A stretch of 64,000 bases of DNA from an uncultured Clostridia bacterium (GCA_937906945.1 CALCUE010000035.1:74496-138495), one strand, 5' to 3'. Shown: positions 47,973 through 56,497, numbered from the stretch's first letter. Translations and numbers: made by a program. The notes: generated by a model not told the origin, from the sequence alone.

Positions 47973-49514
47973 TCAGATTTTTGTCAATCCTTGCGGCAGC
48001 GCGTCATCCACCGCCGGATCCTCCACTCCCTCAAAATAAATGGTCTCCATGCACTTTTTGCACCAACCGGCCAACTTGAAGCCGTCGTTTTTCTGGAAAC
48101 AATAGTCGTTGAGCTTAAAGATCCAGAAAACGAACATGGCCGCCAGAAGCTCCTCCCGGTCCACATAGCGGGAAAAATAGTCCATCATCGTCTCATAAAG
48201 CTCTTTGTTGAGCCCATCGGGGAACTCCCGAAGCTCAATGATGAACGGAATGGCGAACTCAAAAGCCCATGGCCCCAGAACGCCCATGGGATCAATGGCG
48301 ATGACGCTTTCGTCCCAACAGAGGATGTTCCTCTTATGAAGGTCCCGGTGCAGATAGTATTTTGGGGCGTGCTCAAAATACCGTTCCCAGATAAGCCTTG
48401 CCTTTTTCTCCATCGAAAAACGGAACCGATCCTCATAGCCGGAATTTCTGGCCGCTTTGCTGTAATCGTCAAACTCGCCCATAATGGTCGGCACCGGCTT
48501 TTCTTCCTCGATTTTTGCCTCCGGAATGCGATGAGCATCGACAAAATCGAAAAATTTTCGCAAAACTTCGTTTTTTGGATCAAATTTCACCTGAAAACCG
48601 GGCTTGATCATTTTGAGCACCATCATATTCATCCCGGTGTCATAATCGAGCATCGGTGCCATGATCCCCGGATCGGCATAGTGGTAATAGACCCATTCCT
48701 TGTGGAACCGCCAGTCGGAAGGCGTGAACTTGATGATGATATCGCCGAATTTTTTGGAACAGGCCTCATAGACGATGTTGCCCTCGGTCTGGGAATTGAT
48801 AAAATAGCTGGTCAGTTCATAGGTTTCGGCCAGTTTTTCCATGGTTCTCTGGACCGAACCGATCCACTCGCCGATCCCCTCGGTGCCGTCGGCGGAAAGG
48901 TAATAATTGACGATCCCCAACGTCCGCTCGTTCTGCGGCTTCACGACGGTTTCCTCATAAAGGGTCCCGAAATCCGCCAGTTCCTTTTCCGTTAAAAGCT
49001 CGCCCTGATGGGGAAAGTCCGAAAGCGAAGCCGTCTCCGCTTCGGAAAAAAGCTTCAAAAACTCTTTTTCCCCGTCAAAACGCTCCCAAAGCTTCGGGAA
49101 CCGAAAGCCATAGGGCGCCGTCGCCGTTTTTTCGTCCGTCTCGGTAAAAACAAAATCCCGCTCGTCCAAAAGCCGGAAGATCCGGTCATACACTTCGCCA
49201 AAAGCCATCGGACAGACCGCTTTTGTCACCACAAGCTTTTCGCAGGCAAAATTTTCCGCCACATAGGAAAGACCGTCGGCCAGCGAGCCGACGACGATTG
49301 GAGCGTTAAACCGCTTTTCCAAAAGTGAAGCCTCGTTCTTTCCGGTAAGAAGCGCCACCGCGTCCACGCTTTTCGTCTTGCGGCAGGCGTCCATGACGTA
49401 ATCCACCACCAAACGGTTCCCGCTTTCCCGAAAAGCCAATGGTCCGTCTTCTTTTCCTGCCAGGACAAGGATCACGTTCTTTACGTATTCTTTCCTCAAG
49501 GTCTGTCGCCTCAT
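47973..49514 (-). CDS. Fusion of nucleotidyltransferase-like and APH-like kinase domains
   Basis: A 513-residue protein. Residues about 12-190 look like a sugar-nucleotide/MobA-type Rossmann domain (VILVLAGKEDGPLAFRESGNRLVVDYVMDACR) but the GGxGxR loop is altered. Residues about 215-513 form an aminoglycoside-phosphotransferase-type kinase with HRDLHKRNI (389-397, catalytic Asp and Asn) and AIDPMG (D408). PWAFEFA resembles streptomycin/hydroxyurea kinases. It may phosphorylate a small molecule; resistance is not implied. The true start is unsure: ATG 49514 has its ribosome site only two bases away. Confidence 0.7.
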   Translation of the reverse strand: MRRQTLRKEYVKNVILVLAGKEDGPLAFRESGNRLVVDYVMDACRKTKSVDAVALLTGKNEASLLEKRFNAPIVVGSLADGLSYVAENFACEKLVVTKAVCPMAFGEVYDRIFRLLDERDFVFTETDEKTATAPYGFRFPKLWERFDGEKEFLKLFSEAETASLSDFPHQGELLTEKELADFGTLYEETVVKPQNERTLGIVNYYLSADGTEGIGEWIGSVQRTMEKLAETYELTSYFINSQTEGNIVYEACSKKFGDIIIKFTPSDWRFHKEWVYYHYADPGIMAPMLDYDTGMNMMVLKMIKPGFQVKFDPKNEVLRKFFDFVDAHRIPEAKIEEEKPVPTIMGEFDDYSKAARNSGYEDRFRFSMEKKARLIWERYFEHAPKYYLHRDLHKRNILCWDESVIAIDPMGVLGPWAFEFAIPFIIELREFPDGLNKELYETMMDYFSRYVDREELLAAMFVFWIFKLNDYCFQKNDGFKLAGWCKKCMETIYFEGVEDPAVDDALPQGLTKI

Positions 49515-49534
49515 TTCCTTGGGTTTCTTTCTCT

Positions 49535-49563
49535 ATTTTAATACTTTTTATTCCTTTATACAA
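49535..49563 (-). promoter_or_regulatory. Promoter of the fusion kinase operon
   Basis: TTGTAT, 17 bases and TAAAAT on the minus strand, about 20 bases before the ATG. Confidence 0.55.
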
Positions 49564-49583
49564 GCAAAAATTCCCCAAAACTC

Positions 49584-49612
49584 TTGCAATTTTCCCTTTG
49601 CCGTGCTATACT
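49584..49612 (+). promoter_or_regulatory. Promoter of the glycine riboswitch
   Basis: TTGCAA, 17 bases and TATACT, about 25 bases before the first aptamer. Confidence 0.65.
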
Positions 49613-49635
49613 TTATCCCATTAAAAATAAATATT

Positions 49636-49888
49636 TCAGGCGAAGTTCACAGGAAAAAGCCCCCGCTTGCCGAAGGAATAACACTCTCAGGCGTTCCCTT
49701 ACGGAATAAAGACTGTGAACGGATGAAACTCTGGAGAAGTTCGCCAAGCGCGAATGCCGAAGGGGCAAAGCCGAAAACGGCTAATCTCTCAGGCAAAAGG
49801 ACAGATGCTGATCAAACAAAGGCTTTGGCCTTTGTCTTTTGCTGTGTACTGGCGAAATCTCCGAAAAAGGGGTTTTCGCCTTTTTTAT
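49636..49888 (+). ncRNA. Tandem glycine riboswitch with terminator
   Basis: Two adjacent aptamers are seen. The first spans about 49640-49725 (CTTGCCGAAGG, ACTCTCAGGCG) and the second about 49726-49806 (ACTCTGGAGA, ATGCCGAAGGGGCAA, CTCTCAGGCAAAAGGACAG). These are the glycine-riboswitch hallmarks, and the tandem form binds two glycines. Downstream lie a hairpin ACAAAGGC/GCCTTTGT (49814-49834) and a terminator GGCGAAA...TTTCGCC plus T-run (49850-49888), so glycine probably changes terminator formation ahead of the symporter gene. Confidence 0.95.
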
Positions 49889-49912
49889 TTATCCACAAGG
49901 AGGCGTGCGCTT

Positions 49913-51415
49913 ATGTCCGATTTCTTACAGAAAATAGCGGAAGTCAATGACGTTGTCAATGGGTTTGTCTGGGTCAAAGTCGGCCTTTTCCTTCTCATCG
50001 GCACCGGAATCTTAACCACCGTTTTAACAAAATTCTTCCAATTCACCCATTTCGGACACTGGCTCAAAGCCACCGTTGGCGGCATTTTTTCCAAAGAGGC
50101 CAACGATAAATCCGACAGCAAGAATATTTCCCAGTTCCAGTCCCTTTGCACGGCGCTCGCCGCCACGGTAGGCACCGGTAACATCGTCGGTGTCGCCACC
50201 GCCATCGTCGCCGGCGGTGCCGGTTCGATCTTCTGGATGTGGGTGGCCGCCATTTTCGGCATGATGACCAACTATTCCGAAAACATTCTCGGCATTTTCT
50301 ACCGCCGGAAAAACGAGCGTGGTGAATGGTGCGGCGGCGCCATGTACTACCTGCGGGACGGTCTCGGTTCCAAAAAGGGCATGAAAACCGTCGGCGCCGT
50401 TCTGGCCGCTCTTTTCTCCGTCTTTTGCGTCATCGCCTCTTTCGGCATCGGTAACCTTTCTCAGATGAACTCCATCGCCGTCAACGCGAAATCCGCTTTC
50501 GGCATCCCGAACTGGGTCATCGGTTCCGTTCTTCTGATCATTGCCGCTTTGGTCATCGTCGGCGGCATCAAGCGCATCGCTTCTGTCACCGAAAAAGTCG
50601 TTCCTTTCATGGTCATCGCCTATATCCTCGGCGCTCTTATAATCACCGTTTCCAATTTCACGGTGCTCGGTGACGTCATCGTCTCCATCTTTTCCCACGC
50701 TTTCGGCGTCAAAGCCGTTGCCGGCGGCTTCGCCGGAATCGTTGTCAAGGACGTCATCACCTGGGGCTGCAAGCGCGGCGTCTTTTCCAACGAAGCCGGC
50801 CTCGGTTCCTCCGTCATGGTCCACTCCTGTTCCAACGTCAAGGAACCGGTCCAGCAAGGTATGTGGGGCATTTTTGAGGTCTTTGCCGACACCATCGTCG
50901 TCTGCTCGCTGACGGCGTTCACCATTCTTTCCTCCGGTGTCGTCGATCTTGCCACCGGCCAGATCATCGCCACCGACGCTGCCGGCGCTCCGATCGAAGC
51001 CTCGGCGCTTGTCGGCGCGGCGTTTTCCACCGTCTTCGGTCACTTCGGCTATATTTTCATTGCTCTTGCCATTCTGCTTTTCGCTTTCTCCACCGTCCTC
51101 GGTTGGAGCGTCTATGGCACCAAGGCCTGGGAATATCTCTTCGGCACCAAAGCCACCATGATCTATAAAGTGATCTTCGTCGCCGCCATCTTCGTCGGTC
51201 CCCTCCTCACCTCGAGCCTCGCGTGGGATATCTCCGATACCTTTAACGGCCTTATGATGGTCCCGAACCTCATCGGCGTCGTCTCCCTCTGTCCCACCGT
51301 TTATAAGCTGACGGATAACTACGTTCGCCGGAATCTGAAAGGGGAGCACATCGAACCGATGCTTTCGGTCTTCAAAGAGATCAACGAGGAACACAGCCAA
51401 TACGTGAAGAAATAA
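49913..51415 (+). CDS. Alanine/glycine:cation symporter (AGCS family)
   Basis: A 500-residue membrane protein with about eleven helices and the AGCS motifs FQSLCTALAATVGTGNIVGVATAI (about 72-95), MMTNYSENILG and KRGVFSNEAGLGSS. It moves alanine or glycine with Na+ or H+. The ATG at 49913 follows AAGGAGG. The glycine riboswitch just upstream supports glycine as substrate; direction (uptake or export) cannot be told. Confidence 0.95.
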   Translation: MSDFLQKIAEVNDVVNGFVWVKVGLFLLIGTGILTTVLTKFFQFTHFGHWLKATVGGIFSKEANDKSDSKNISQFQSLCTALAATVGTGNIVGVATAIVAGGAGSIFWMWVAAIFGMMTNYSENILGIFYRRKNERGEWCGGAMYYLRDGLGSKKGMKTVGAVLAALFSVFCVIASFGIGNLSQMNSIAVNAKSAFGIPNWVIGSVLLIIAALVIVGGIKRIASVTEKVVPFMVIAYILGALIITVSNFTVLGDVIVSIFSHAFGVKAVAGGFAGIVVKDVITWGCKRGVFSNEAGLGSSVMVHSCSNVKEPVQQGMWGIFEVFADTIVVCSLTAFTILSSGVVDLATGQIIATDAAGAPIEASALVGAAFSTVFGHFGYIFIALAILLFAFSTVLGWSVYGTKAWEYLFGTKATMIYKVIFVAAIFVGPLLTSSLAWDISDTFNGLMMVPNLIGVVSLCPTVYKLTDNYVRRNLKGEHIEPMLSVFKEINEEHSQYVKK

Positions 51416-51418
51416 AGC

Positions 51419-51452
51419 CAAACGGGAAGTCCGACGACTTCCCGTTTTTTAT
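51419..51452 (+). terminator. AGCS gene terminator
   Basis: AACGGGAAGTC/GACTTCCCGTT stem followed by a T-run. Confidence 0.85.
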
Positions 51453-51476
51453 CAGGAGAAAATTTTTCGTTTCATA

Positions 51477-51505
51477 TGGACAGGAAAAGAAAAACGTGCT
51501 ATAAT
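51477..51505 (+). promoter_or_regulatory. tRNA-Val promoter
   Basis: TGGACA, 17 bases and TATAAT, 13 bases before the tRNA. Confidence 0.8.
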
Positions 51506-51518
51506 AGAAAATACTTTC

Positions 51519-51595
51519 GGAGGCATAGCTCAGCTGGTTAGAGCGCTTGCTTCACACGCAAGAGGTCTGCGGTTCGAGTCCGCATGTCTCCACCA
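51519..51595 (+). tRNA. tRNA-Val (CAC)
   Basis: A 77-base cloverleaf with encoded CCA. Acceptor GGAGGCA pairs with TGTCTCC, anticodon arm CTTGC-TTCACAC-GCAAG gives CAC (reads GTG), T-loop TTCGAGT. Confidence 0.95.
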
Positions 51596-51597
51596 GA

Positions 51598-51634
51598 AAA
51601 CGTCCTTTGCTTTCAGCAAAGGACGTTTTTTTAT
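51598..51634 (+). terminator. tRNA-Val terminator
   Basis: AACGTCCTTTGC/GCAAAGGACGTT stem followed by seven T, three bases after the tRNA. Confidence 0.85.
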
Positions 51635-51655
51635 TTTTCCGGAAAGGAGATCTCC

Positions 51656-52204
51656 ATGGAATCGGATAATTTCTATGTGGAGGACCTGCTCTCCTCCCTT
51701 TCACCGGAAACGACCATGACCCGCTACGCGCCGCTTTTTCCCCTTAAAGAGGACCTTTTGCGGGACCTTCAATCTCTTTCCGTCGTCTTTCGGGATGACG
51801 TGACCGAGGACGTTATGAAAGCGTTAGCCGAACGGTACGACGAAGCGACCCTTCGCCTTCTGTCCCGGTTTCTTCATCTTTATGACTTCGATCCCAAAAA
51901 GCTACGGGAAATCGCCGATCTCTCCGGAACAGAATCCTACGAGGTTCTTGCCGATCTTCTCCGTCTTCCGGGGGTGCGGTTGCTTCGGGCAAAACTTTAC
52001 GCCGACAGCGGTATCACTCTGACGGAACTGGCACAGCGACCGACCGAAGAGATCCAAGAGGCCATCCGCCGCTATATCGAGGCCAATGACCGTCCGGAGA
52101 TCGTCCCTTTCCCTAAGGAGATCCGCTGCCACAAGGCCGTTGCCCAAATGATCCTTCATCTCAAAAAATCCCCGCCCAAAGAGGACTTCGTCCCCTCTGA
52201 CTAA
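51656..52204 (+). CDS. Unknown protein with a helix-hairpin-helix-like segment
   Basis: A 182-residue soluble, acidic protein. The stretch DLLRLPGVRLLRAKLYADSGITLTELAQR (about 102-130) resembles helix-hairpin-helix/DUF4332 units, where LPGV/IGxxRAxxLxxxGIxT recurs; the rest is predicted helical. Function unknown. I start at the ATG at 51656 after AAAGGAGATCTCC, just past the tRNA terminator. Confidence 0.65.
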   Translation: MESDNFYVEDLLSSLSPETTMTRYAPLFPLKEDLLRDLQSLSVVFRDDVTEDVMKALAERYDEATLRLLSRFLHLYDFDPKKLREIADLSGTESYEVLADLLRLPGVRLLRAKLYADSGITLTELAQRPTEEIQEAIRRYIEANDRPEIVPFPKEIRCHKAVAQMILHLKKSPPKEDFVPSD

Positions 52205-52222
52205 TTCACCGGAGGAATTCCT

Positions 52223-52657
52223 ATGTTTCAAATCGCAAAATCCCGCGTTATCCTTATGATTTCCATTCTGCTCACGTTCGTTGTTTTCGTTGCCTGCGTT
52301 GGTTTCGGCGTCTATTCGCTGGCTCATATGCCCCACTACGATTCCGAAACCACCGCCACCATTTCCAAATTGGAATTTTCCCACACGGAAACGGACAGCG
52401 AAGGAAGCGACTTTGATATCTACGACGTTTACGTCTCCTATGAGATCGACGGCGTTTCCTATGAGGACGTCCGTTTCGACCAGTACAGCAGCAGTATGAA
52501 AGTCGGCGACACCGTGACCGTTCATTATAACGCCGCCGAACCGAGTGTTGTTTCTTCCGGTGGCGCCGTTCTGCTTCCGATTTTCCTCTTCGTTTTTGCG
52601 CTCGCGAGCCTTGTCGCCACCGCTTTTGAGGTCAAAATGCTGCTGACCGCGCGATAA
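52223..52657 (+). CDS. DUF3592-like membrane protein
   Basis: A 144-residue protein with a membrane helix at each end (about 9-32 and 113-135) and a beta-rich external part with DVYVSYEIDGVSYEDVRF and MKVGDTVTVHYNAAEPSVV, typical of DUF3592 domains. No function known. GGAGG lies upstream of the ATG; it follows the preceding gene by 18 bases. Confidence 0.75.
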   Translation: MFQIAKSRVILMISILLTFVVFVACVGFGVYSLAHMPHYDSETTATISKLEFSHTETDSEGSDFDIYDVYVSYEIDGVSYEDVRFDQYSSSMKVGDTVTVHYNAAEPSVVSSGGAVLLPIFLFVFALASLVATAFEVKMLLTAR

Positions 52658-52678
52658 AAGAAAAAAGAAGGTCTCCCT

Positions 52679-53176
52679 ATGAAAGAAAAATCACGCTTTT
52701 TCCGGTTTCTTCTGGTTTTTGTCCTGTTTGCTTTGCTTCTTTCCGCCTGTTCCGAGGTTAAGATTCAAGAACTCCCTGAACCGGAACCGCCCCGTTGGGT
52801 AGAATTGCCCACCGAAGAATCTATGACGCAAAAGGAAACCAAACCGGAGCCGATCTCTGAACCGGAACCTGCTCCCTATCCGGAACCGGTTCCCGAACCC
52901 GAACCCGCTCCCGAACCGGAACCCGCTCCCGAACCCGAACCCGAACCCGAACCGGAACCGGTTCCCGAAGCGAAGCCGGAGGCCGAAGAAGTTCCTCCCA
53001 CTGAGAAAACGGATGAACCGATCCTCGATTTCGTTCTCAACACCAACACGAAAAAATATCACGTACCGACCTGTTCCTCCGTCTCCGATATCAAAGACAA
53101 AAACAAGGCGTTCTACACCGGCACCGTTTCCGAGGTGGAAGCCATGGGGTACGTTACCTGCAAACGCTGTCACTGA
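52679..53176 (+). CDS. Lipoprotein with Glu-Pro repeat spacer and C-terminal metal-binding motif
   Basis: A 165-residue lipoprotein: signal ending LLLSAC24, then a spacer (about 55-105) of near-perfect EPEP and EPAPEP repeats likely to span the cell wall, then a 40-residue domain with KKYHVPTCSSVSDIK and YVTCKRCH. The H/C pattern (H..C...C..C) is that of the small Ada-type zinc-binding domain found at the end of many nuclease and surface proteins. Role unknown; it follows the DUF3592-like gene. Confidence 0.75.
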   Translation: MKEKSRFFRFLLVFVLFALLLSACSEVKIQELPEPEPPRWVELPTEESMTQKETKPEPISEPEPAPYPEPVPEPEPAPEPEPAPEPEPEPEPEPVPEAKPEAEEVPPTEKTDEPILDFVLNTNTKKYHVPTCSSVSDIKDKNKAFYTGTVSEVEAMGYVTCKRCH

Positions 53177-53179
53177 AAC

Positions 53180-53215
53180 AAAAAAAGCCAACCGCTTCGG
53201 TTGGCTTTTTTATTT
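53180..53215. terminator. Bidirectional terminator
   Basis: AAGCCAACCG/CGGTTGGCTT stem with T-runs between convergent genes. Confidence 0.82.
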
Positions 53216-53224
53216 TTTCTGACC

Positions 53225-54079
53225 TCAATCTCCATAGAAAAAGAGCGCCACTGTTCCCGGTCCCACGTGGGAACCGGTCACCGGTTCATACATCACCGGA
53301 AGCAATTTCCCGGTGAAGGCGTGTTCCTTCAGCTTTTCAAGCAGATAGGCAAGTCCCTCCTCGTTGTCCGCGTGAGCGATCCCCACCGGGGCGCTTTTGT
53401 CCGTCGCCATCTCGGAAAACTTTTCCGCCAGAGCATCCAACGCCTTTTTGAAGCCTCTTGTCTTTCCACACATCACGATCTGCCCGACCTCGTTACCTTT
53501 AAGGATCGGCTTGATACTGAGAATGTTGCCGACAAACGCCGCCGCCGAAGAAAGGCGACCGCCTTTTTTAAGATAGTTCAGATCCTCCACCGTAAAGAAC
53601 TGGTGCATCCGCTTTTTCCCCGCCTGGATGGTGTCCACGATCTCCCAAAACGCTCTGCCCTTTTCGATCAAAGCCGCCGCGTCGAGCACCTGCATCCCTT
53701 CACCCAAACTGGCGGCGAAAGTATCAATGGTCGCGATCTCCGCACTGGGATATTTCTCCAAAAGCTCCTGCGCCGCTGTTTTCGCGCAAGCCGCCGTTCC
53801 GCTGATCCCGCCGGACATTCCGACGTAAAGGACGCTGTCCCCCGCTTGCAGGCAGGGCTCAAAAGCGTTAAGGAAAAGAGCCTCGTTGACCATGGAAGTT
53901 TTGATCTCGTCTCCGTTTCGCATCGCCTCATAAAAGGCTTTTCCGTCAAAATCCCGGTCTTCGGGATAATCGACCGCTTTCCCGTTTACTGTATAAGAAA
54001 ACGGAAGGACGGTGATCTGATTTTTTTCAATCAGTTCATGGGGCAGGTTGGCCGAAGTATCGGTAAAAAGACGAATCAT
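53225..54079 (-). CDS. DegV/FakB-family fatty-acid-binding protein
   Basis: A 284-residue cytosolic protein with the DegV opening IRLFTDTSANLPHELIEKNQITVLPF, KTSMVNEALF and VLYVGMSGGISGTAACAKTA, then a C-terminal lobe. DegV/FakB proteins bind a fatty acid and present it to the kinase FakA; no fakA is near. AAAGGAGC precedes the ATG. Confidence 0.93.
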   Translation of the reverse strand: MIRLFTDTSANLPHELIEKNQITVLPFSYTVNGKAVDYPEDRDFDGKAFYEAMRNGDEIKTSMVNEALFLNAFEPCLQAGDSVLYVGMSGGISGTAACAKTAAQELLEKYPSAEIATIDTFAASLGEGMQVLDAAALIEKGRAFWEIVDTIQAGKKRMHQFFTVEDLNYLKKGGRLSSAAAFVGNILSIKPILKGNEVGQIVMCGKTRGFKKALDALAEKFSEMATDKSAPVGIAHADNEEGLAYLLEKLKEHAFTGKLLPVMYEPVTGSHVGPGTVALFFYGD

Positions 54080-54203
54080 AGTTGCTCCTTTCCTGCGCGA
54101 AGAAAACCGGCATGCTCAAAAAGCGCCGGGAATTTTTTGCTTGTCTGCGCTCGGCTTATAGAAATAGCATACTCCACAAAACTCAAAAAAACAAGCCCGC
54201 AGA

Positions 54204-54240
54204 AAAAAATAGAGTCCGAAAAACGGACTCTACGAATCGT
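54204..54240 (-). terminator. Terminator of the XRE membrane regulator gene
   Basis: TAGAGTCCG/CGGACTCTA stem followed by seven T on the minus strand. The neighbouring 54080-54203 holds no gene that I can see. Confidence 0.78.
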
Positions 54241-54251
54241 GGAATGGCCTA

Positions 54252-54827
54252 TTATTTAGATTTTTTGATCTTAAAAGCGATGAAAACGATCAGTTCCGCC
54301 GGAACGAGCAGTAAAAAGAGCTGCCACCAGTTCTTATCAAAAAAACTCAAATAAATGAGCACAATAATGCTGGCCACCAAGGTCGCTACAATATAAAAAT
54401 TCCGTTTTCCCTTTTTCCAGACGGAATTCAGCACCAGAAGCGTTACCAGCGTCACCGGAAGGGCAAAAATAAAGGTCAGCCACAGATTTTTCTCCAGGAT
54501 CCAGCCAATGATAAAAATCAAAAGTGCCGCCGTCCAGATGCTCACCACCGAAAGCCACAGAATGGCGCTGCGGCTATAGGATCGCTGCGGCTGTTCCGCC
54601 ACCGGCTCCCATTCCTCATGCTCGTCCAGGAGATAATCCACCGTCACCCCGAAAAGCTCGCTCATTTTTTTGAGCACGTAGGCGTCCGGAATGGCCTCGG
54701 CCCGTTCCCATTTGGAAACGCTTTTGTCCGAATAGCCGAGCTTTTCGCCCAACTGCGCCTGCGTCATATCGTTCTTCTGGCGCAAATGGATAATGTTGCT
54801 CGCTGTGATGTATTTGAGGTCCCCCAT
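54252..54827 (-). CDS. XRE-family regulator with membrane helices
   Basis: A 191-residue protein: HTH at about 6-65 (ASNIIHLRQKNDMTQAQLGEKLGYSDKSVSKWERAEAIPD), then four hydrophobic segments from about 88 to 185. Same architecture as the regulator at 10322-11314 but with fewer helices. ATG at 54827 after GGAGGTG. Targets unknown. Confidence 0.85.
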   Translation of the reverse strand: MGDLKYITASNIIHLRQKNDMTQAQLGEKLGYSDKSVSKWERAEAIPDAYVLKKMSELFGVTVDYLLDEHEEWEPVAEQPQRSYSRSAILWLSVVSIWTAALLIFIIGWILEKNLWLTFIFALPVTLVTLLVLNSVWKKGKRNFYIVATLVASIIVLIYLSFFDKNWWQLFLLLVPAELIVFIAFKIKKSK

Positions 54828-54862
54828 CGGCGGCACCTCCTTTCTTCAGAATGATTGACCGA

Positions 54863-55498
54863 TCAGCGCCACGAACTGACCGGTTCGGAACAAAGCTCCT
54901 CGCTCAGGTGGGAAACGTCGTTTTCCATCAAAATCTCCCAATGGTCCTCATCGCTGAACCGGACCCGATAGACCCCGGTGTTTCCGCTCCATTCCACCTT
55001 TTGCATTTCTTCCCTCGGAACCCCGGAAAGGATCTGCCAAAGGTTCAGAATGGCGCCGCCATGGGTGGCGATCCCAACGGTCTTTCCCTCGTTCTCCCGA
55101 ACGACTTTCCGAAGACCGGCCCAGGTCCTTTTTGCCACGTCGTCCATGCTTTCGCCGTTCGGCGCCGCAAAGTTCTGAATTTCCTCGAACCACCGGCGGC
55201 GTGTTTCTCCGGTCATTTCCGCCACCGGATGATCCTCCAGATCGCCCATAAAAATCTCGAGGAAAGCGTCCTCGATCTCGATGGGAGCGTGGGACCCTTC
55301 GTTCATGGCGTCGGCGGTCTTTCTGGCCCGCAAAAGATGGGTGGAATAAATTTTATCGAAAGAAATGTCCCGCATCCGAACGGCCAATGCGTCCAACTGC
55401 TTTTGTCCCTTCTCCGAAACATCATAATCCGTCCAACCGGCAAACGTCGCTTTTTTGTTGGCCATCGTCTCACAATGGCGCACCAGATAAACGTCAAC
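54863..55498 (-). CDS. Histidine phosphatase (phosphoglycerate mutase-like)
   Basis: A 211-residue enzyme with the RHG motif near its start (VYLVRHCETMANK; catalytic histidine near residue 9, the usual RHG glycine being Cys), STHLLRARKTADAM and VGIATHGGAILNLW with the second histidine. It dephosphorylates a small substrate that cannot be told. I use the GTG at 55498, spaced after GAGGTGATTTCC; the first GTG lies inside that ribosome site. Confidence 0.88.
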   Translation of the reverse strand, partial: VDVYLVRHCETMANKKATFAGWTDYDVSEKGQKQLDALAVRMRDISFDKIYSTHLLRARKTADAMNEGSHAPIEIEDAFLEIFMGDLEDHPVAEMTGETRRRWFEEIQNFAAPNGESMDDVAKRTWAGLRKVVRENEGKTVGIATHGGAILNLWQILSGVPREEMQKVEWSGNTGVYRVRFSDEDHWEILMENDVSHLSEELCSEPVSSWR

Positions 55499-55521
55499 CA
55501 CGGAAATCACCTCTTTTTTTG

Positions 55522-55557
55522 TAAAAAAAGTCCGGCGATAGCGCCGGACTTGGATTT
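55522..55557 (-). terminator. Terminator of the PH-macro domain unit
   Basis: AAGTCCGGCG/CGCCGGACTT stem followed by a T-run on the minus strand. Confidence 0.8.
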
Positions 55558-55569
55558 TTCAGGAAAAAC

Positions 55570-56103
55570 TCAATAGTCCTCTTCCACTTCACGGCCAAGG
55601 GCGCGCATGACTTTATCATAAGCGGCTTTGGTGTTGAAATCGAAGCAGACCATATAGACTTCCTCAATGCAGGTATCCTGTTCCAGATATTCCAGAATGG
55701 TGTTGATGGCGATCTCCGCGGCTTTCGGAAGCGGGAAGCGATAGGCACCGGTGGAAATGGACGGGAACGCGACAGTGCGGCAGTTATACTCTACCGCAAG
55801 GTCCAGGGATTTTTTATAGCATTGCCGAAGCAATTCTTCTTCGTTGGTAAGGCCGTTGTTCCAAAGGGGACCGACGGTGTGGATGATGTATTTGGCGTCC
55901 AGTTTGAAGCCGGGCGTGATGACCGCGTCACCGACTTTGCATCCGCCGATATTGCGGCAGCAGCTGATCAGCTCCGCGCCGGCCGCGCGATGGATCGCGC
56001 CATCGACGCCGTCACCGCCGAGAAGGTTGGTGCTGGCCGCGTTGACGATGGCGTCAACTTTCATATTTACGATATTGCCTTTTACAACAGAGAAGTTGGA
56101 CAT
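55570..56103 (-). CDS. Macro domain protein (ADP-ribose deacylase type)
   Basis: A 177-residue single macro domain: GNIVNMKVDAIVNAASTNLLGGDGVDGAIH (about 9-38) with the ADP-ribose-binding asparagine and GGDGVDGAIH loop, and FPSISTGAYRFP. MacroD-type enzymes hydrolyse O-acetyl-ADP-ribose or remove ADP-ribose from proteins. ATG at 56103 after AAAGGAAAG. It follows the PH-domain gene by 19 bases. No ADP-ribosyltransferase is nearby. Confidence 0.93.
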   Translation of the reverse strand: MSNFSVVKGNIVNMKVDAIVNAASTNLLGGDGVDGAIHRAAGAELISCCRNIGGCKVGDAVITPGFKLDAKYIIHTVGPLWNNGLTNEEELLRQCYKKSLDLAVEYNCRTVAFPSISTGAYRFPLPKAAEIAINTILEYLEQDTCIEEVYMVCFDFNTKAAYDKVMRALGREVEEDY

Positions 56104-56122
56104 AAGATATCTTTCCTTTCTT

Positions 56123-56497
56123 TCAATCATCATCGAAATCAGGCGCGTCTGCTTCGGCGCTGATATTAAGCGTATTGATCGTTCTGCGCTTCATACGCTG
56201 TTCCTCAGAATTCTCGACAATAAAATTCTTGATCTCACGGGCGTGTTTTATGTTTTTCAGCAGAAGCTGGGGATGGGTCACATCCGCCGTGCGGCAGCTG
56301 ATGGTACCCAGTCCGAAAAGCCTTCCCAAAAGCGACGTGGAAAGAACCGTATCCTGGATCTTATACATATAACAGTCGTTTTCTTCCTGGTTCAAAAGAC
56401 CGGTATCGACCGTGATCTGTTCTTCCGTGATCGTGTATTTGGTAAAGGTGAACGGAAGGCCGAAAAGCAGCCAACGCTTTCTTTCTACATAAGCCAT
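56123..56497 (-). CDS. Bacterial PH-domain (bPH2-like) protein
   Basis: A 124-residue protein with WLLFGLPFTFTKYTITEEQITVDTGLLNQEENDCYMYKIQDTVLSTSLLGRLFGLGTI, the YdbT/bPH2 pattern, and an acidic tail. There is no membrane helix. bPH domains mediate protein contacts at the membrane. Transcribed from its own promoter with the macro-domain gene. Confidence 0.82.
   Translation of the reverse strand: MAYVERKRWLLFGLPFTFTKYTITEEQITVDTGLLNQEENDCYMYKIQDTVLSTSLLGRLFGLGTISCRTADVTHPQLLLKNIKHAREIKNFIVENSEEQRMKRRTINTLNISAEADAPDFDDD

Noticed and set aside
47973..49514. Aminoglycoside resistance gene
   Set aside because: The kinase motif is only of the general APH type and the protein has an extra domain and an operon context that point to small-molecule metabolism; resistance cannot be claimed.
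52850..52990. Glu-Pro repeat as assembly artefact or CRISPR
   Set aside because: The repeat is in frame within a lipoprotein that has a signal peptide and a C-terminal domain, so it is a coding spacer.
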